Positions 8,104 to 16,607 of a stretch of DNA of 33,590 bases are shown piece by piece. The stretch is from contig VGTG01000053.1 in assembly GCA_016874795.1 (NCBI GenBank), forward strand, positions 1-33,590. Reading direction: 5' to 3'. A program made the position numbers and the translations under genes. Source of the DNA: Deltaproteobacteria bacterium. Its GTDB lineage: Bacteria; Desulfobacterota; Binatia; UBA12015. Under the pieces are notes generated by a model, which was given only the letters and a program-made list of their open reading frames with translations, searched no databases and was not told the DNA's origin. The first letter of the stretch is position 1. Every line of letters starts with the position of its first letter.

Positions 8104-10365
8104 ATGCGGCGACCAATGCAAAGCCCGCGTGAACGCGGGACGCGATCGCATCGAAAGACGAGCCGGCTCGGAGCCGCGCTCGCGTTCGTCGCGGCTGCGG
8201 CGATGAGCCTGCCCGCGACCGCCGGAGCGCAGGCGATCGGCGAGCCGGACGTGACCGGCGATCAGCTCATCTTCATCTACGACGCGCGCCAGAACCGGAA
8301 CGCGTTCCTATCGGTTGCGAATCCATCGAACGGCACGATCTTCGTCGACGTCGCGTTCTACGACGCCACCGTCGCGCTGCTGACCCGCCAGACGATCGAG
8401 CTCTCTTCGGCGGCGAACCTCGTGATCGACGCGACCTCGTTCGGCGGGGGAGCGGCGAACGGCACCGCCGGTCTCGTCGTCATGACGCCGGTCGTGGCCG
8501 CGGACAACCTCCAACCGGTCGTGCCGCCCACGCCGCTGACGGGCGTCTTCACGCTCGCGAACCTGCAGCTCGCTTCGGGCATCGGCCAGAACCCGTTCGC
8601 CCGCCTCGCGGTCGACGGCTCGGGCAATCCGGCCGCGCCGGGAACGGCGGTCGACGGAAGCTCGGTCTCGTACGAGCTCTTCAACCCGACCGTCCTCGTC
8701 GTACCGACCTACTTCGATCCCTCGACCCTCGGTCCGCCCGAGAACGACGGCAACCGCATCCTCCTCGCCGCGTTCGACGACCAGTACGGCGTTCCGTTCG
8801 GCATCTCGGCGCGGACGGACAACGCGCAGGCGAGCTTCTTCAACAACGCGGGCGTGCTCCTGACGACGGCCGGCGTGCAGATCAACGGCGTCCTCCTGAC
8901 CGACCTGCAGGCGGTCGCGGGCGGAACCAATCTCGACGGCGCGAGCGGCAAGGTCTTCTTCGACGTGAACGCCGGCGACGGCAACATCTTCGGCCTCTTC
9001 GGCCAGTCCGTCGGTACGTTCGCGGCGGGCCAGGTGATGCCGGCGGTCGCCGCGGTCCCCGAAGGAACGAATCAGGGTCCGGTGATCGACTGTCCGGGCG
9101 GCACCGCGACGATCAGCGCGAACATCACCTCGAGCCAGGTCTGGCCGAGCAGCTGCACGATCCTCCTGAACGGAACGATCTTCGTCGACGATGGCGCGGT
9201 GCTGACGATCCAGGCCGGCACGACGGTCATGGGCATGCGCAACCCGACGAACCCGCCGCCGAGCGCCCTCGTGTTCCGCCGCGGCTCGCAGATCAACGCG
9301 AACGGCACGGCGAGCTCGCCGATCGTCTTCACGAGCGACCAGCCCGAAGGCGCACGCGCTCCGGGTGACTGGGCGGGTCTCGCGCTGAACGGCTCGGCGC
9401 CCGTCAACTGCCCGGGTGGCGAGTGCGAGGCGGAAGGCCTCGTCGACACGCCGTTCGGCGGCAACAACTCGGCCGACAGCAGCGGCACCGTCCGCTACGT
9501 CCGCGTCGAGTTCGCCGGCCGCGAGCTCGCGCCGGACAACGAGCTCAACGTCTTCACGATGAACGGCATCGGCTCCGGCACGACGATCGAGTACGTGCAG
9601 GCGCACATGGGCCTCGACGACGCACACGAGTGGTTCGGCGGCACGGTGAACGCCCGCTACCTCGTCGGTACCGGTGCTGCGGACGACATCTTCGACTGGC
9701 AGATCGGGTACACCGGCGCTGCGCAGTACCTCTACGGTGCGTTCTACGGCGGGAACATGGACGCCGAGGGAAGCCGCAACTTCGAGGGCGACAACAACGA
9801 GGACGGCTTCGACTTCGAGCCGCGCTCGAACCCGAAGTTCTGCAACGCGACGCTGATCGGCTCGAAGGGCCAGGGCGGTGGAGACGTGCCGAACGAGTGC
9901 GTCTTCATCCGCCGCGGAACGCTCCTGAAGCTCGGGAACAGCATCGTCACGCAGTGCAACACGACCTGCTTCGAGATGCGTGACGAGGCGACCGCCGATC
10001 AGGCCTGCGACGCGCAGGGTGATCCGACGGGCGAGACCGTCATTCAGGACTCGATCTTCTTCGATTGCGGCGCGGACGGCCAGAACTATGCGCAGAACCA
10101 CTCGTCCACGGCCGCTGCTCCCTGCCAGTCGACGGATCTCTTCGCGGACTGGCAGGCCAACAACGGCCTGACCACCAACGACCCGGGTCTCCCCGCCGAG
10201 TGCGACGAGTTCGGCTGCACGCCGATTCCGACCGGCGACGTGAGCTCGGACTTCAACTGCTCCTCGCTCGATCCGTTCCTCCAGAACACCAACTACGTCG
10301 GAGCCTTCGCGCCGGGCGCGTCGGGCTGGGCAAATCCGCCCTGGGTCAGCTACGCGACCAACTGA
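8104..10365 (+). CDS. Secreted surface protein with right-handed beta-helix-like C-terminal half, TonB-receptor-associated
   Basis: This 753-aa protein begins at the ATG at 8104, nine bases after GGAAGAGGAG. A signal peptide (to about residue 43, ATAGAQ) is followed by a 280-residue N-terminal domain starting GEPDVTGDQLIFIYDARQNRNAFLSV. From about residue 330 the pattern ILLNGTIFVDDGAVLTIQAGT, SSPIVFTSDQPEGARAPGDW, VRYVRVEFAG, EWFGGTVNARYLVG and NFEGDNNEDGFDFEPR matches a family of secreted beta-helix-like proteins often found next to TonB receptors. Several paired cysteines suggest disulfides. It lies downstream of the receptor on the same strand and ends at a strong terminator. A role in capturing or handing over the receptor's ligand is inference; no enzymatic motif was seen. 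Confidence 0.82.
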   Translation: MRRPMQSPRERGTRSHRKTSRLGAALAFVAAAAMSLPATAGAQAIGEPDVTGDQLIFIYDARQNRNAFLSVANPSNGTIFVDVAFYDATVALLTRQTIELSSAANLVIDATSFGGGAANGTAGLVVMTPVVAADNLQPVVPPTPLTGVFTLANLQLASGIGQNPFARLAVDGSGNPAAPGTAVDGSSVSYELFNPTVLVVPTYFDPSTLGPPENDGNRILLAAFDDQYGVPFGISARTDNAQASFFNNAGVLLTTAGVQINGVLLTDLQAVAGGTNLDGASGKVFFDVNAGDGNIFGLFGQSVGTFAAGQVMPAVAAVPEGTNQGPVIDCPGGTATISANITSSQVWPSSCTILLNGTIFVDDGAVLTIQAGTTVMGMRNPTNPPPSALVFRRGSQINANGTASSPIVFTSDQPEGARAPGDWAGLALNGSAPVNCPGGECEAEGLVDTPFGGNNSADSSGTVRYVRVEFAGRELAPDNELNVFTMNGIGSGTTIEYVQAHMGLDDAHEWFGGTVNARYLVGTGAADDIFDWQIGYTGAAQYLYGAFYGGNMDAEGSRNFEGDNNEDGFDFEPRSNPKFCNATLIGSKGQGGGDVPNECVFIRRGTLLKLGNSIVTQCNTTCFEMRDEATADQACDAQGDPTGETVIQDSIFFDCGADGQNYAQNHSSTAAAPCQSTDLFADWQANNGLTTNDPGLPAECDEFGCTPIPTGDVSSDFNCSSLDPFLQNTNYVGAFAPGASGWANPPWVSYATN

Positions 10366-10384
10366 TCCGCTCGGTTCTGCTCGC

Positions 10385-10419
10385 GGGGGGCGAGGCGCGA
10401 TCCGCCTCGCCCCCCTTTT
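10385..10419 (+). terminator. Strong intrinsic terminator after the surface-protein gene
   Basis: A 13-bp perfect stem, GGGGGGCGAGGCG paired with its complement, has a five-base loop and is followed by TTTT. It lies 20 bp after the stop of the 753-aa protein and only 7 bp before the next start codon. Confidence 0.9.
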
Positions 10420-10426
10420 CTCGCCG

Positions 10427-10996
10427 ATGAACCCCGCATCGTCCCTCTTCGCCGCTGCAGCGCTCCACCTGGGGCTGCTCTCGGTCCCCGTACGCGCCGA
10501 GACGGCTGCACCGGCACCCTCCGCGACGGCCTCCGCGGCCGCCGAGGCGACCGTCACCCGGCTTTCGGGTGGCGCGCCGACGCTCGACGAGCTCGTGGGC
10601 CGCTTCGCAACGGCCCTGAGCGAGAACGATCGTGCCGCGCTCGAGGCGCTGCGCGTCACGCAAGCCGAGTATCGCGACCTGATCGTGCCGGGGAACGTGA
10701 AGCCCGGTGAGCCGCCGCAGATCGTCGGGGCCGAGGCGAGCGAGTACTTCTTCGGCGTGATGAACACGAAGAGCGCCTACTATCGCGACGCTCTCCTGAA
10801 GAGCTACGCGGGCAAGAAGCTCTCAATCCGCGAGGTGAGGTTCGAGAAGGGCGTCCAACAGTATGCGGGCCATCGCGCCCACAAGCGCCTTCTCCTGACG
10901 GTCGTCGACGAGACCGGGGCGACCCACGAGATCCGCACGGGCTCGATCGTCGAGCGCGACGGCGTCTTCAAGCTCATGTCGTTCATCCGCGACTGA
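10427..10996 (+). CDS. Small secreted protein of unknown function
   Basis: This 189-aa protein has an N-terminal hydrophobic signal (SSLFAAAALHLGLLSVPV, cut near residue 24) and an Ala/Pro-rich linker. A 140-residue domain follows, beginning LDELVGRFATALSENDRAALEALRV. That opening, together with later strand-like segments (RLLLTVVDETGATHEIRTGS, FKLMSFIRD), resembles NTF2-like folds, but I cannot name a family. The ATG at 10427 lies seven bases after the T-run of a strong terminator and has no evident ribosome site. Translation may therefore depend on readthrough or a very short leader, or the true start may be further inside. It sits in the TonB surface locus on the same strand and is probably periplasmic or surface-exposed. 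Confidence 0.7.
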   Translation: MNPASSLFAAAALHLGLLSVPVRAETAAPAPSATASAAAEATVTRLSGGAPTLDELVGRFATALSENDRAALEALRVTQAEYRDLIVPGNVKPGEPPQIVGAEASEYFFGVMNTKSAYYRDALLKSYAGKKLSIREVRFEKGVQQYAGHRAHKRLLLTVVDETGATHEIRTGSIVERDGVFKLMSFIRD

Positions 10997-11007
10997 TCGC
11001 GCGCTCG

Positions 11008-11124
11008 GTGACGATCGACGGGGAGCCGATCTCGCTCGACGCCCTCGCGGAGCGCCTTCGTCACGCGGAAGGAACCTTCCTCGTCGCCGTGACGCCCGGC
11101 CGCACCGCCGCTGGCGGCCAGTAG
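11008..11124 (+). pseudogene. Short ExbD-like remnant
   Basis: A 38-codon frame from GTG to TAG begins VTIDGEPISLDALAERLR and ends LVAVTPGRTAAGGQ. The first part resembles the periplasmic segment of ExbD/TolR proteins, which energise TonB receptors. The membrane helix before it and most of the domain after it are absent, and no ribosome site is visible. It is probably a gene fragment, though a chance resemblance is possible at this length. Confidence 0.3.
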
Positions 11125-11141
11125 CCCTCGATCCACCGCAC

Positions 11142-11238
11142 CCTCCGCGCGCGAAGCGCGCGGCCGAGCGGAGAGCGAGCGGGGGAGTGGATCAAGTCCG
11201 GCTCGGCCGGACCTGCGGCGAGGGGGCGGCGCCCCCTC
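11142..11238 (+). repeat. Structured intergenic repeat, copy B, with three hairpins
   Basis: 11142-11189 matches copy A (1472-1519, reversed) with only small gaps. Hairpins lie at 11145-11163 (CCGCGCGC-GAA-GCGCGCGG), 11196-11212 (GTCCGGC-TCG-GCCGGAC) and 11220-11238 (GAGGGGGC-GGC-GCCCCCTC). A GATCCAC/GTGGATC pair at 11130 and 11187 encloses the first. It follows the end of the surface-locus genes. Confidence 0.6.
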
Positions 11239-11250
11239 GCTCAAACAAAG

Positions 11251-11281
11251 AAAGGGCCCCGGGAAGGTCCCGAGGCCCTTT
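11251..11281 (-). terminator. Intrinsic terminator of the DUF1329 operon
   Basis: AAAGGGCC and GGCCCTTT form the outer stem with GGG/CCC inside it. Read leftwards, the stem is followed by a U-rich run (TTTCTTTGTTT). It lies 54 bp past the stop of the DUF1329 gene, the last gene of the minus-strand operon. Confidence 0.8.
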
Positions 11282-11334
11282 CGTGGGAGTTGCGGGGCTC
11301 GGCCCCGCCCGACGCGGATCTCGAGCCGCTAGTG

Positions 11335-12642
11335 CTAGTCGCTCAAGCGCGAGAGCGCGCGCAGCGAGAAGTGACCCGGATCGAAGTTCCGCTCGATGAA
11401 CTGTCCCTGGTAGCGACCACCGAGCGCAGCGCGATCGGTCTTGTCGTTGACGCCCATCACCATGTTGGGCGTCGCGGCGCCGAAGCTGCCGTCCCCGCTC
11501 TTCGACCAGTGGTAGCTGCACATGGCCGTGTAGAAGTACTCACCGGCACGGTTGTGCACGTTCTTCCAGTAGATGCGGCTCATCTCCTTGTCGATGTACA
11601 TCACGACCTTGCCGAAGTTGTAGTACGGATCGGTCGACTCGCCCTCGACGACCCACACGGGCCGCTCGACGAGGACGAGGTTGTCGGTGATCTGCCAGGG
11701 CGCGCCCTCGTTGCCCGGCGTCTCGTAGCCGCCGCGGAGGTACGGAATGTTCACCTCGTACTTGGTGTCGCCCGCCTTCTCCTGCTCGAGAGCGTAGGGA
11801 CCGACGATCGCGCCGAGGATCTTCTGCTCGCCGACGAGCTTCCACTTGTAGTACTCGACCTTGCCCGCGTAGCAGTTCAGGTCGTCCGAGAAGATGTCGA
11901 GGCCCGCGATCGGGTCCGAGCGGGTGGCCGCGTTCACGCGACGCGCGCGGCGCATCTGGGGGAGATACGCCCAGATGTTGTCCTGCGAATCCCAGTCGTT
12001 GAGCTGCTGCGCGAGGATGTTCACGCCCTCGGCGTCGGCCGGCTCCATGGCGTGCGACATCGTCGTGCCACGCAGGTTCTCGGGATTCTCTTCCGCCTTC
12101 TCGGTGCGGCCCATGTACGACTGCGCGTGCAGCCACAGCTTGATGCGGCGGAACTCGCCGTTCCGGTCGATGCCGTTCAGCGTGAACGTCGCGCCCTGCC
12201 CTTCACCGATCTGATTCGCGAGATAGAAGTTCCACGCGACCTTGCACGCGGCCTGCGGGTCCTTCGGATCGATGCGCGGGAACGGCTGACCGAAGACGTG
12301 ATCGGGAAGCTCGCCGTTCTCCTTCAGCTTGAGACCGCACGTCTCGGCGTCGAGCTCGTACTTGCCCTCGTTCGCTTCCGAAGCGGCCCAGTACGCCGAC
12401 GTGTAGTTCTCCTTGAACTTCTGCTCGTCGACCGGAACGACGGTGAACGTGTAGTCACCCGCCTTGACGCGCTTCAAAACCGGATCGGGCAGCAAGCCCT
12501 CGGCCTTCTGCCAGTTGTCCTTGTTGAGCTTCCACGCGCCTTCCGGCAGCGGCGCGCCACCCTCGGCGCCCACGGAGAGCGTCGGTAGCGCGAGCGCCGC
12601 GACCACGAGTGCGGTGCGTACGAACGATCGGCGAACATGCAT
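11335..12642 (-). CDS. DUF1329 periplasmic protein
   Basis: This 435-aa protein has a signal peptide (residues 1-26, ending LPTLSVGAEG) and the features of the DUF1329 family, a LolA/LolB-like lipid-binding fold. Examples are WNFYLANQIGEGQG, QDNIWAYLPQMRRARRVNAATRSDPIAGLD and the DLNCYAGKVEYYKWKLVGEQ block. The length is typical. I chose the ATG at 12642, ten bases after GGGAGG, because the upstream frame carries no homology and the signal peptide starts here. In other bacteria DUF1329 proteins are usually encoded with DUF1302 barrels, YCF48 propellers and RND exporters. Here the same partners occur, but the exporter is a Gld-type ABC module. A role in carrying a hydrophobic molecule through the periplasm is inferred from that context. 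It is the last gene of the operon and is followed by a terminator. Confidence 0.88.
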   Translation of the reverse strand: MHVRRSFVRTALVVAALALPTLSVGAEGGAPLPEGAWKLNKDNWQKAEGLLPDPVLKRVKAGDYTFTVVPVDEQKFKENYTSAYWAASEANEGKYELDAETCGLKLKENGELPDHVFGQPFPRIDPKDPQAACKVAWNFYLANQIGEGQGATFTLNGIDRNGEFRRIKLWLHAQSYMGRTEKAEENPENLRGTTMSHAMEPADAEGVNILAQQLNDWDSQDNIWAYLPQMRRARRVNAATRSDPIAGLDIFSDDLNCYAGKVEYYKWKLVGEQKILGAIVGPYALEQEKAGDTKYEVNIPYLRGGYETPGNEGAPWQITDNLVLVERPVWVVEGESTDPYYNFGKVVMYIDKEMSRIYWKNVHNRAGEYFYTAMCSYHWSKSGDGSFGAATPNMVMGVNDKTDRAALGGRYQGQFIERNFDPGHFSLRALSRLSD

Positions 12643-12740
12643 GCGTCGGTACCTCCCTTTCGGATTCAATCCCTGATCTCTGCCAGGGTCAATCTCTGTT
12701 CGGACTTGGAACCGTCCGTTCGGACGATGGAAGCGGCGCG

Positions 12741-13340
12741 TCACTCGGATGCCTCGTGACTCGCCAAAGCAGCAAGCTTGTCGATTTCGAGCAGGAGGAC
12801 CGCCCCGACGAGGACGACCTGCCCCCCAGGCATTATCTCAACGTAGACTCCCGTCAAAGGGGGATTACGCCCACCGATCCGAAGCTGGATCTGTTCGCCT
12901 TCGGTGCGATGCAGCGTGACGAGATCGCGCGCCGGCGCGAGACCGAAGTCCGCCAGCGGCACCTCCGCGCTCGACCCGATCTCGGCGAGCGGCGGAAGCT
13001 CGGCGAAGCTCGCAAGGAACTCCTCGACGCGATCGTCCGGCACGGGCTCCGTGCGATCCGCTTCCTGGATGTCCCAGGCGCTCCCGCTCCGAACCAGGCG
13101 AAATTCCTTTCGCCCCCTCTCGACGTCGATTGCGTCGAAGTCGGACGGCGGGAAGTCGATCAGCGGTCGCGCCTCGGTCTGTCGCTTCGGCGCCTCGATC
13201 CTCGGGAGCGCCACGGCGAACACGAAGGCCCCGAGTGCCGCAGCGAGCACGGCCATCCCGAGAAGCAGCCATCGCCTCGAGGCGAACGGCGCGTCCGTCG
13301 ACCCGTGCCCGCGCGACCCGTGCGACGCGTGCACGGTCAT
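12741..13340 (-). CDS. DUF4340 membrane-anchored protein
   Basis: This 199-aa protein has one transmembrane helix near the N terminus (residues 23-45, WLLLGMAVLAAALGAFVFAV). An extracytoplasmic domain follows with the DUF4340 pattern of paired strands: DFDAIDVERGRKEFRLVRSG, then a WDI segment and DDRVEEFLASFAELP. It ends with a beta-rich piece, RTEGEQIQLRIGGRNP. DUF4340 proteins commonly follow GldG-type genes, and here the ATG overlaps the GldG stop as ATGA, so the two are translationally coupled. It is shorter than many family members, which often carry two copies of the domain. It presumably anchors or gates the extracytoplasmic part of the ABC module; the molecular role is unknown. Confidence 0.8.
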   Translation of the reverse strand: MTVHASHGSRGHGSTDAPFASRRWLLLGMAVLAAALGAFVFAVALPRIEAPKRQTEARPLIDFPPSDFDAIDVERGRKEFRLVRSGSAWDIQEADRTEPVPDDRVEEFLASFAELPPLAEIGSSAEVPLADFGLAPARDLVTLHRTEGEQIQLRIGGRNPPLTGVYVEIMPGGQVVLVGAVLLLEIDKLAALASHEASE

Positions 13341-14725
13341 CCCGCGCTTCGCGTCCGCCGGCGCCATCCGACGAAGACCCCGAAGAGGAGCACCGAAGCC
13401 GGGAGGAGGACCACCGAGGTCCAGAACAGGACCCGCGCCTCCTCGGCCGTCAGGTAGATGCGCGAGAAGGTTCCACCCTGCGGGCCGCTCTGGCGAACGG
13501 CGATCAGGCTCTCGGCGCGCGCCGCGAGATGGGCCATGTTCAGGAACAGATCCTTGTTTCCGAGCTGTCCCGAGTAGAGATTCGTCGCGAAGCTCGCGTC
13601 GCCGACGACCACGATCGAGCCGCCCGTGTCCTCCTTCTCCTTGCCCTTCTCGCCGACGCGCACGTGCGCGATCGCCGCGACCGGGACCGGGCCGACACGA
13701 TCGCCCTCCTGGAACTCCGGACGTTCCGTTTCGACGCTGCTGCGGTCCGTGTCGACCCACGTGTCCGCGCCGGTGAAGGCGAGCGGGGCGTTCTCGACGT
13801 CCGCGCGCTCGGGCCGCTCGACGCTCATCGACTGCGCGAGCGGTAGGACCGCGGGCGGCGCTCCCGTGTAGGGCAGGATCTCCTCGTTGAAGTAGGCCAC
13901 CTGCGGGGCGAAGCTGTCCGCGAAGAAGAGCCGGTTCCGCTCGTCGACCACGAGGTCGTTCCCCGGCACGACCCCGAGCTCGCGCACCAGCGCCTGGACC
14001 TTCGGCGGAGCGTTCGCCTCGAGAAGGATCAGCGCACCGCCGCCGGCATTCAGATAGCGCCGCACGACCTCGATTTCGCTATCCGTGAAATCGGTGCGCG
14101 GACCGGCGATCACGAGCAGAGCGACGCCTGGAGAGATCTCGGTGCGGAGGTCGCTCGAGCGCTCGATCCGGTAGCTCTCGGCCTCGAGATCCTTGGCGAC
14201 GAGCGAGAGACCGCGGCGCTCGTCCGGATCCTGCGGATCGCTCTCGCCGTGGCCGACGGTGAAGAGCGCCTTCCGCTCGACCCCCTCGATCAGCTTGATC
14301 AGGTTCGCCGTGAGACCGCTCTCGTCGAGGTTGCGCACGACGAGCACCCGGTCCGCACCCTCGATCACCGCGGTGTCGTAGTTCGCGATGCCGTAGCGAT
14401 TCGCGAGGAGCGGGCTTCGATCGAGGTCGTACATCTTGAACTGCAGATGCGACGATTCGCGCTGGAACCGCTGCAGAAGCTCCTTGATCTCGCGGACGCG
14501 GCCCTGCTCGCGGCTGTTGTAGAACGCCGTGATCGTGACGTCCTTCTCGAGCCGGCCCGCCGTCCGTCGCGCCTGATCGGAGAGCGTGTGCTCCTTGTCG
14601 GGCGTGAGGTCGAGTCCGACGTTGTAGGCGAAAGCGATCGCGAGCAGCATCACGCCGATCACGACCGCGAGAGACATCTCGACGGCCAGCGCCGCGACGT
14701 GCCAGCGCGCGCCCGAGGGGATCAA
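13337..14725 (-). CDS. GldG-like auxiliary subunit of an ABC transporter
   Basis: The protein (about 462 aa) has a transmembrane helix at each end (MSLAVVIGVMLLAIAFAY and VLFWTSVVLLPASVLLFGVFVGW). A large extracytoplasmic domain lies between them, with the GldG-family pattern LTPDKEHTLSDQARRTAGRL, VTITAFYNSREQGR, LFTVGHGESDPQD and GGGALILLEANAPP. This family accompanies ABC ATPases and permeases first studied in Flavobacterium gliding. I start at the TTG at 14725, which overlaps the permease stop and has a G-rich stretch before it; an in-frame GTG at 14740 would add five residues. The stop overlaps the DUF4340 start (ATGA). The hydrolase-like domain probably senses or binds the substrate outside the membrane; its ligand is unknown. 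Confidence 0.85.
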   Translation of the reverse strand: MIPSGARWHVAALAVEMSLAVVIGVMLLAIAFAYNVGLDLTPDKEHTLSDQARRTAGRLEKDVTITAFYNSREQGRVREIKELLQRFQRESSHLQFKMYDLDRSPLLANRYGIANYDTAVIEGADRVLVVRNLDESGLTANLIKLIEGVERKALFTVGHGESDPQDPDERRGLSLVAKDLEAESYRIERSSDLRTEISPGVALLVIAGPRTDFTDSEIEVVRRYLNAGGGALILLEANAPPKVQALVRELGVVPGNDLVVDERNRLFFADSFAPQVAYFNEEILPYTGAPPAVLPLAQSMSVERPERADVENAPLAFTGADTWVDTDRSSVETERPEFQEGDRVGPVPVAAIAHVRVGEKGKEKEDTGGSIVVVGDASFATNLYSGQLGNKDLFLNMAHLAARAESLIAVRQSGPQGGTFSRIYLTAEEARVLFWTSVVLLPASVLLFGVFVGWRRRTRSAG

Positions 14726-15465
14726 ACCACCCCCCGCCACGCGCGGCTCTGCAGCGACCGGAGCCCCGCGTACAGGAAGAACAGCGTGAAGAGAGCGAAG
14801 TACGCGAGATCGGCGGTCTGGATGCTGCCGGTCGCGAAGCTGTAGTAGTGGTCGAAGAGGGAAAGAAGGAGCAGCACGCGCACGATCCACTCGCTGCCCA
14901 CCGCTTCGTTCCAGGTCATGAACCAGAAGAAGACGAGGATCCCGTAGGTCACCATCGCGGCGACGACCTGGTTCTCCGTCAGGGTCGACGCGGCGAGACC
15001 GCAAGCGATGAAGGCGGTGCCGAGCAGCAGAAGCCCGAGAAAACCCGCGGTCGGCGGGCCGAGCGCGAACGGGTGGTACACGTAGAAGACCGCGAACGGG
15101 ATCATCGCCAGCACGAGCGTCACCAGGAAGAAGCCCCATGCCGCGAGGAACTTGCCGAGGATGAGCTGGTAGTCCCGAACGGGCAGCGTCCACAACAGCT
15201 CGATCGTGCCGAGCTTCCGCTCCTCGGCGAAGAGACGCATCGTCACGAGCGGAAGAACGAGCAGCGTCACGAGCCGGAAGTCGATGAACACGTACCGCCA
15301 CAGCCCCGTCTCGAGGACCTGCGCACCGAACGTCACGAAGAAGGCGACGTCGCTGTAGAAGAAGTATCCGGAGAGCGTCAAGTAGACGGCGAGCAGGACG
15401 TACGCCGTCGGCGAGCCGAAGTACGCGGCGAACTCGCGCCGCGCGATCGCACGAACGGCGCGCAC
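14722..15465 (-). CDS. GldF-like ABC transporter permease
   Basis: This 247-aa membrane protein has about six hydrophobic helices. It begins with the ABC-2 permease pattern AIARREFAAYFGSPTAYVLLAVYL. An EERKLGTIELLWTLPVRDYQLILGKFLAAW stretch follows, the usual cytoplasmic coupling motif of GldF and related permeases. The GTG start at 15465 lies two bases after the ATPase stop, and the last codons overlap the GldG start. The three genes therefore form one translationally coupled ABC module. The family exports or moves substrates not yet identified in most bacteria. The neighbouring outer-membrane and periplasmic genes suggest an envelope route rather than gliding itself. Confidence 0.87.
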   Translation of the reverse strand: MRAVRAIARREFAAYFGSPTAYVLLAVYLTLSGYFFYSDVAFFVTFGAQVLETGLWRYVFIDFRLVTLLVLPLVTMRLFAEERKLGTIELLWTLPVRDYQLILGKFLAAWGFFLVTLVLAMIPFAVFYVYHPFALGPPTAGFLGLLLLGTAFIACGLAASTLTENQVVAAMVTYGILVFFWFMTWNEAVGSEWIVRVLLLLSLFDHYYSFATGSIQTADLAYFALFTLFFLYAGLRSLQSRAWRGVV

Positions 15466-15467
15466 GG

Positions 15468-16538
15468 CTAGTGCACCTCCCCGGCTGGCGCAGCTGGCGG
15501 CCCGCTCCGCGAAGCGCCGCCGTTCGCACGTCGATCGCCTTCTCCGCCGACCAGCGCGAGGAAGATCTCCTCGAGCGTCATGACGACCGGCCGGAGCTCG
15601 ATCAGCCCCGCTTCGCTCCCCACGGCGGTCGCCGCGATCTCCCGTCGCATGTCGAAGCCGTGCTCGACGCGCACGATCACCTCGGTCCCGTCGGCGGCCG
15701 AGGAATGCGGGACCGACAGCGGATCCCGCTCGCGGCTGGCGACCTCGGCGACGTGCGGCAGCGCGCCGATCTTCGCGAGCACGTCCGGCGTCGGCATCGC
15801 GAGCCGGACCGAGTACTCGCGAAACGGACGAAGACGGCGCTCGAGGTTCGCCGGCTCGTCGACGGCGAGGATCCGTCCGCCCGCGAGGATGATCACGCGC
15901 GAGCAGATCATCTCGACCTCGGGGAGGATGTGTGTCGACAGCACGACCGTGCGCTTCTCGTCGCCGAGTGCACGGATCAGCGCGCGGATCTCGCTCACCT
16001 GCTCGGGATCGAGGCCCGACGTCGGCTCGTCCAGGATGAGGACCGGCGGATCGCCGAGAACCGCTTGCGCGATCCCGACGCGCTGCCGGTAGCCCTTCGA
16101 GAGGTTGCCGACGAGCCGATGTGCGACGTGCTCGATCCCGGCCGCGGCCATCGAGCGGCCGACCGCACGTGCCACCTCGCGATGCGGGATCTGCTTCATG
16201 TCGGCGACGAAGCGCAGATAGTCCTCGACGGCCATGTCGCCGTAGAGCGAGGTTCGCTCGGGCAGATAGCCGACCGCGCTCCGTGCGTGGATCGCTTCGC
16301 GGACGACGTCGTGCCCCGCAATCGTGCAGCGTCCCGAGCTCGGCGGAAAGACGCCGGTGATCATCCGGAGCGTCGTGCTCTTCCCGGCGCCGTTCGGTCC
16401 GAGGAAGCCGATCACCTCGCCGCGCGCGACCTCGAACGAGACGTCGCGGACGGCGATCGTCGCGCCGAACGCCTTCTGCAGGTGCTCGGCGCAGATCTCG
16501 CCGGCTCCGGAAGCTGTGATCGATCGCGGCGAGCCCAC
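15468..16538 (-). CDS. GldA/CcmA-type ABC transporter ATPase
   Basis: This 356-aa ABC ATPase has Walker A GPNGAGKST (residues 47-55), a signature LSKGYRQRVG and Walker B PPVLILDEPTSGLDPEQ. The switch His lies in VLSTHILPEVEMIC. The roughly 100-residue C-terminal extension after the nucleotide domain is typical of GldA and drug-type single-domain ATPases. GTG at 16538 is the only usable start before homology begins. The gene lies 69 bp after the YCF48 gene and two bases before the permease. With the permease and the GldG-like protein it makes a complete transporter that works at the inner membrane by ATP hydrolysis. The substrate is not evident. Confidence 0.92.
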   Translation of the reverse strand: MGSPRSITASGAGEICAEHLQKAFGATIAVRDVSFEVARGEVIGFLGPNGAGKSTTLRMITGVFPPSSGRCTIAGHDVVREAIHARSAVGYLPERTSLYGDMAVEDYLRFVADMKQIPHREVARAVGRSMAAAGIEHVAHRLVGNLSKGYRQRVGIAQAVLGDPPVLILDEPTSGLDPEQVSEIRALIRALGDEKRTVVLSTHILPEVEMICSRVIILAGGRILAVDEPANLERRLRPFREYSVRLAMPTPDVLAKIGALPHVAEVASRERDPLSVPHSSAADGTEVIVRVEHGFDMRREIAATAVGSEAGLIELRPVVMTLEEIFLALVGGEGDRRANGGASRSGPPAAPAGEVH

Positions 16539-16607
16539 CTGCGGCCAAACCTTCCGCGTCTCGCGGAACTCCGCAAGCGCAACCGGGCGAGTGGTCGGTC
16601 GGGCTGG

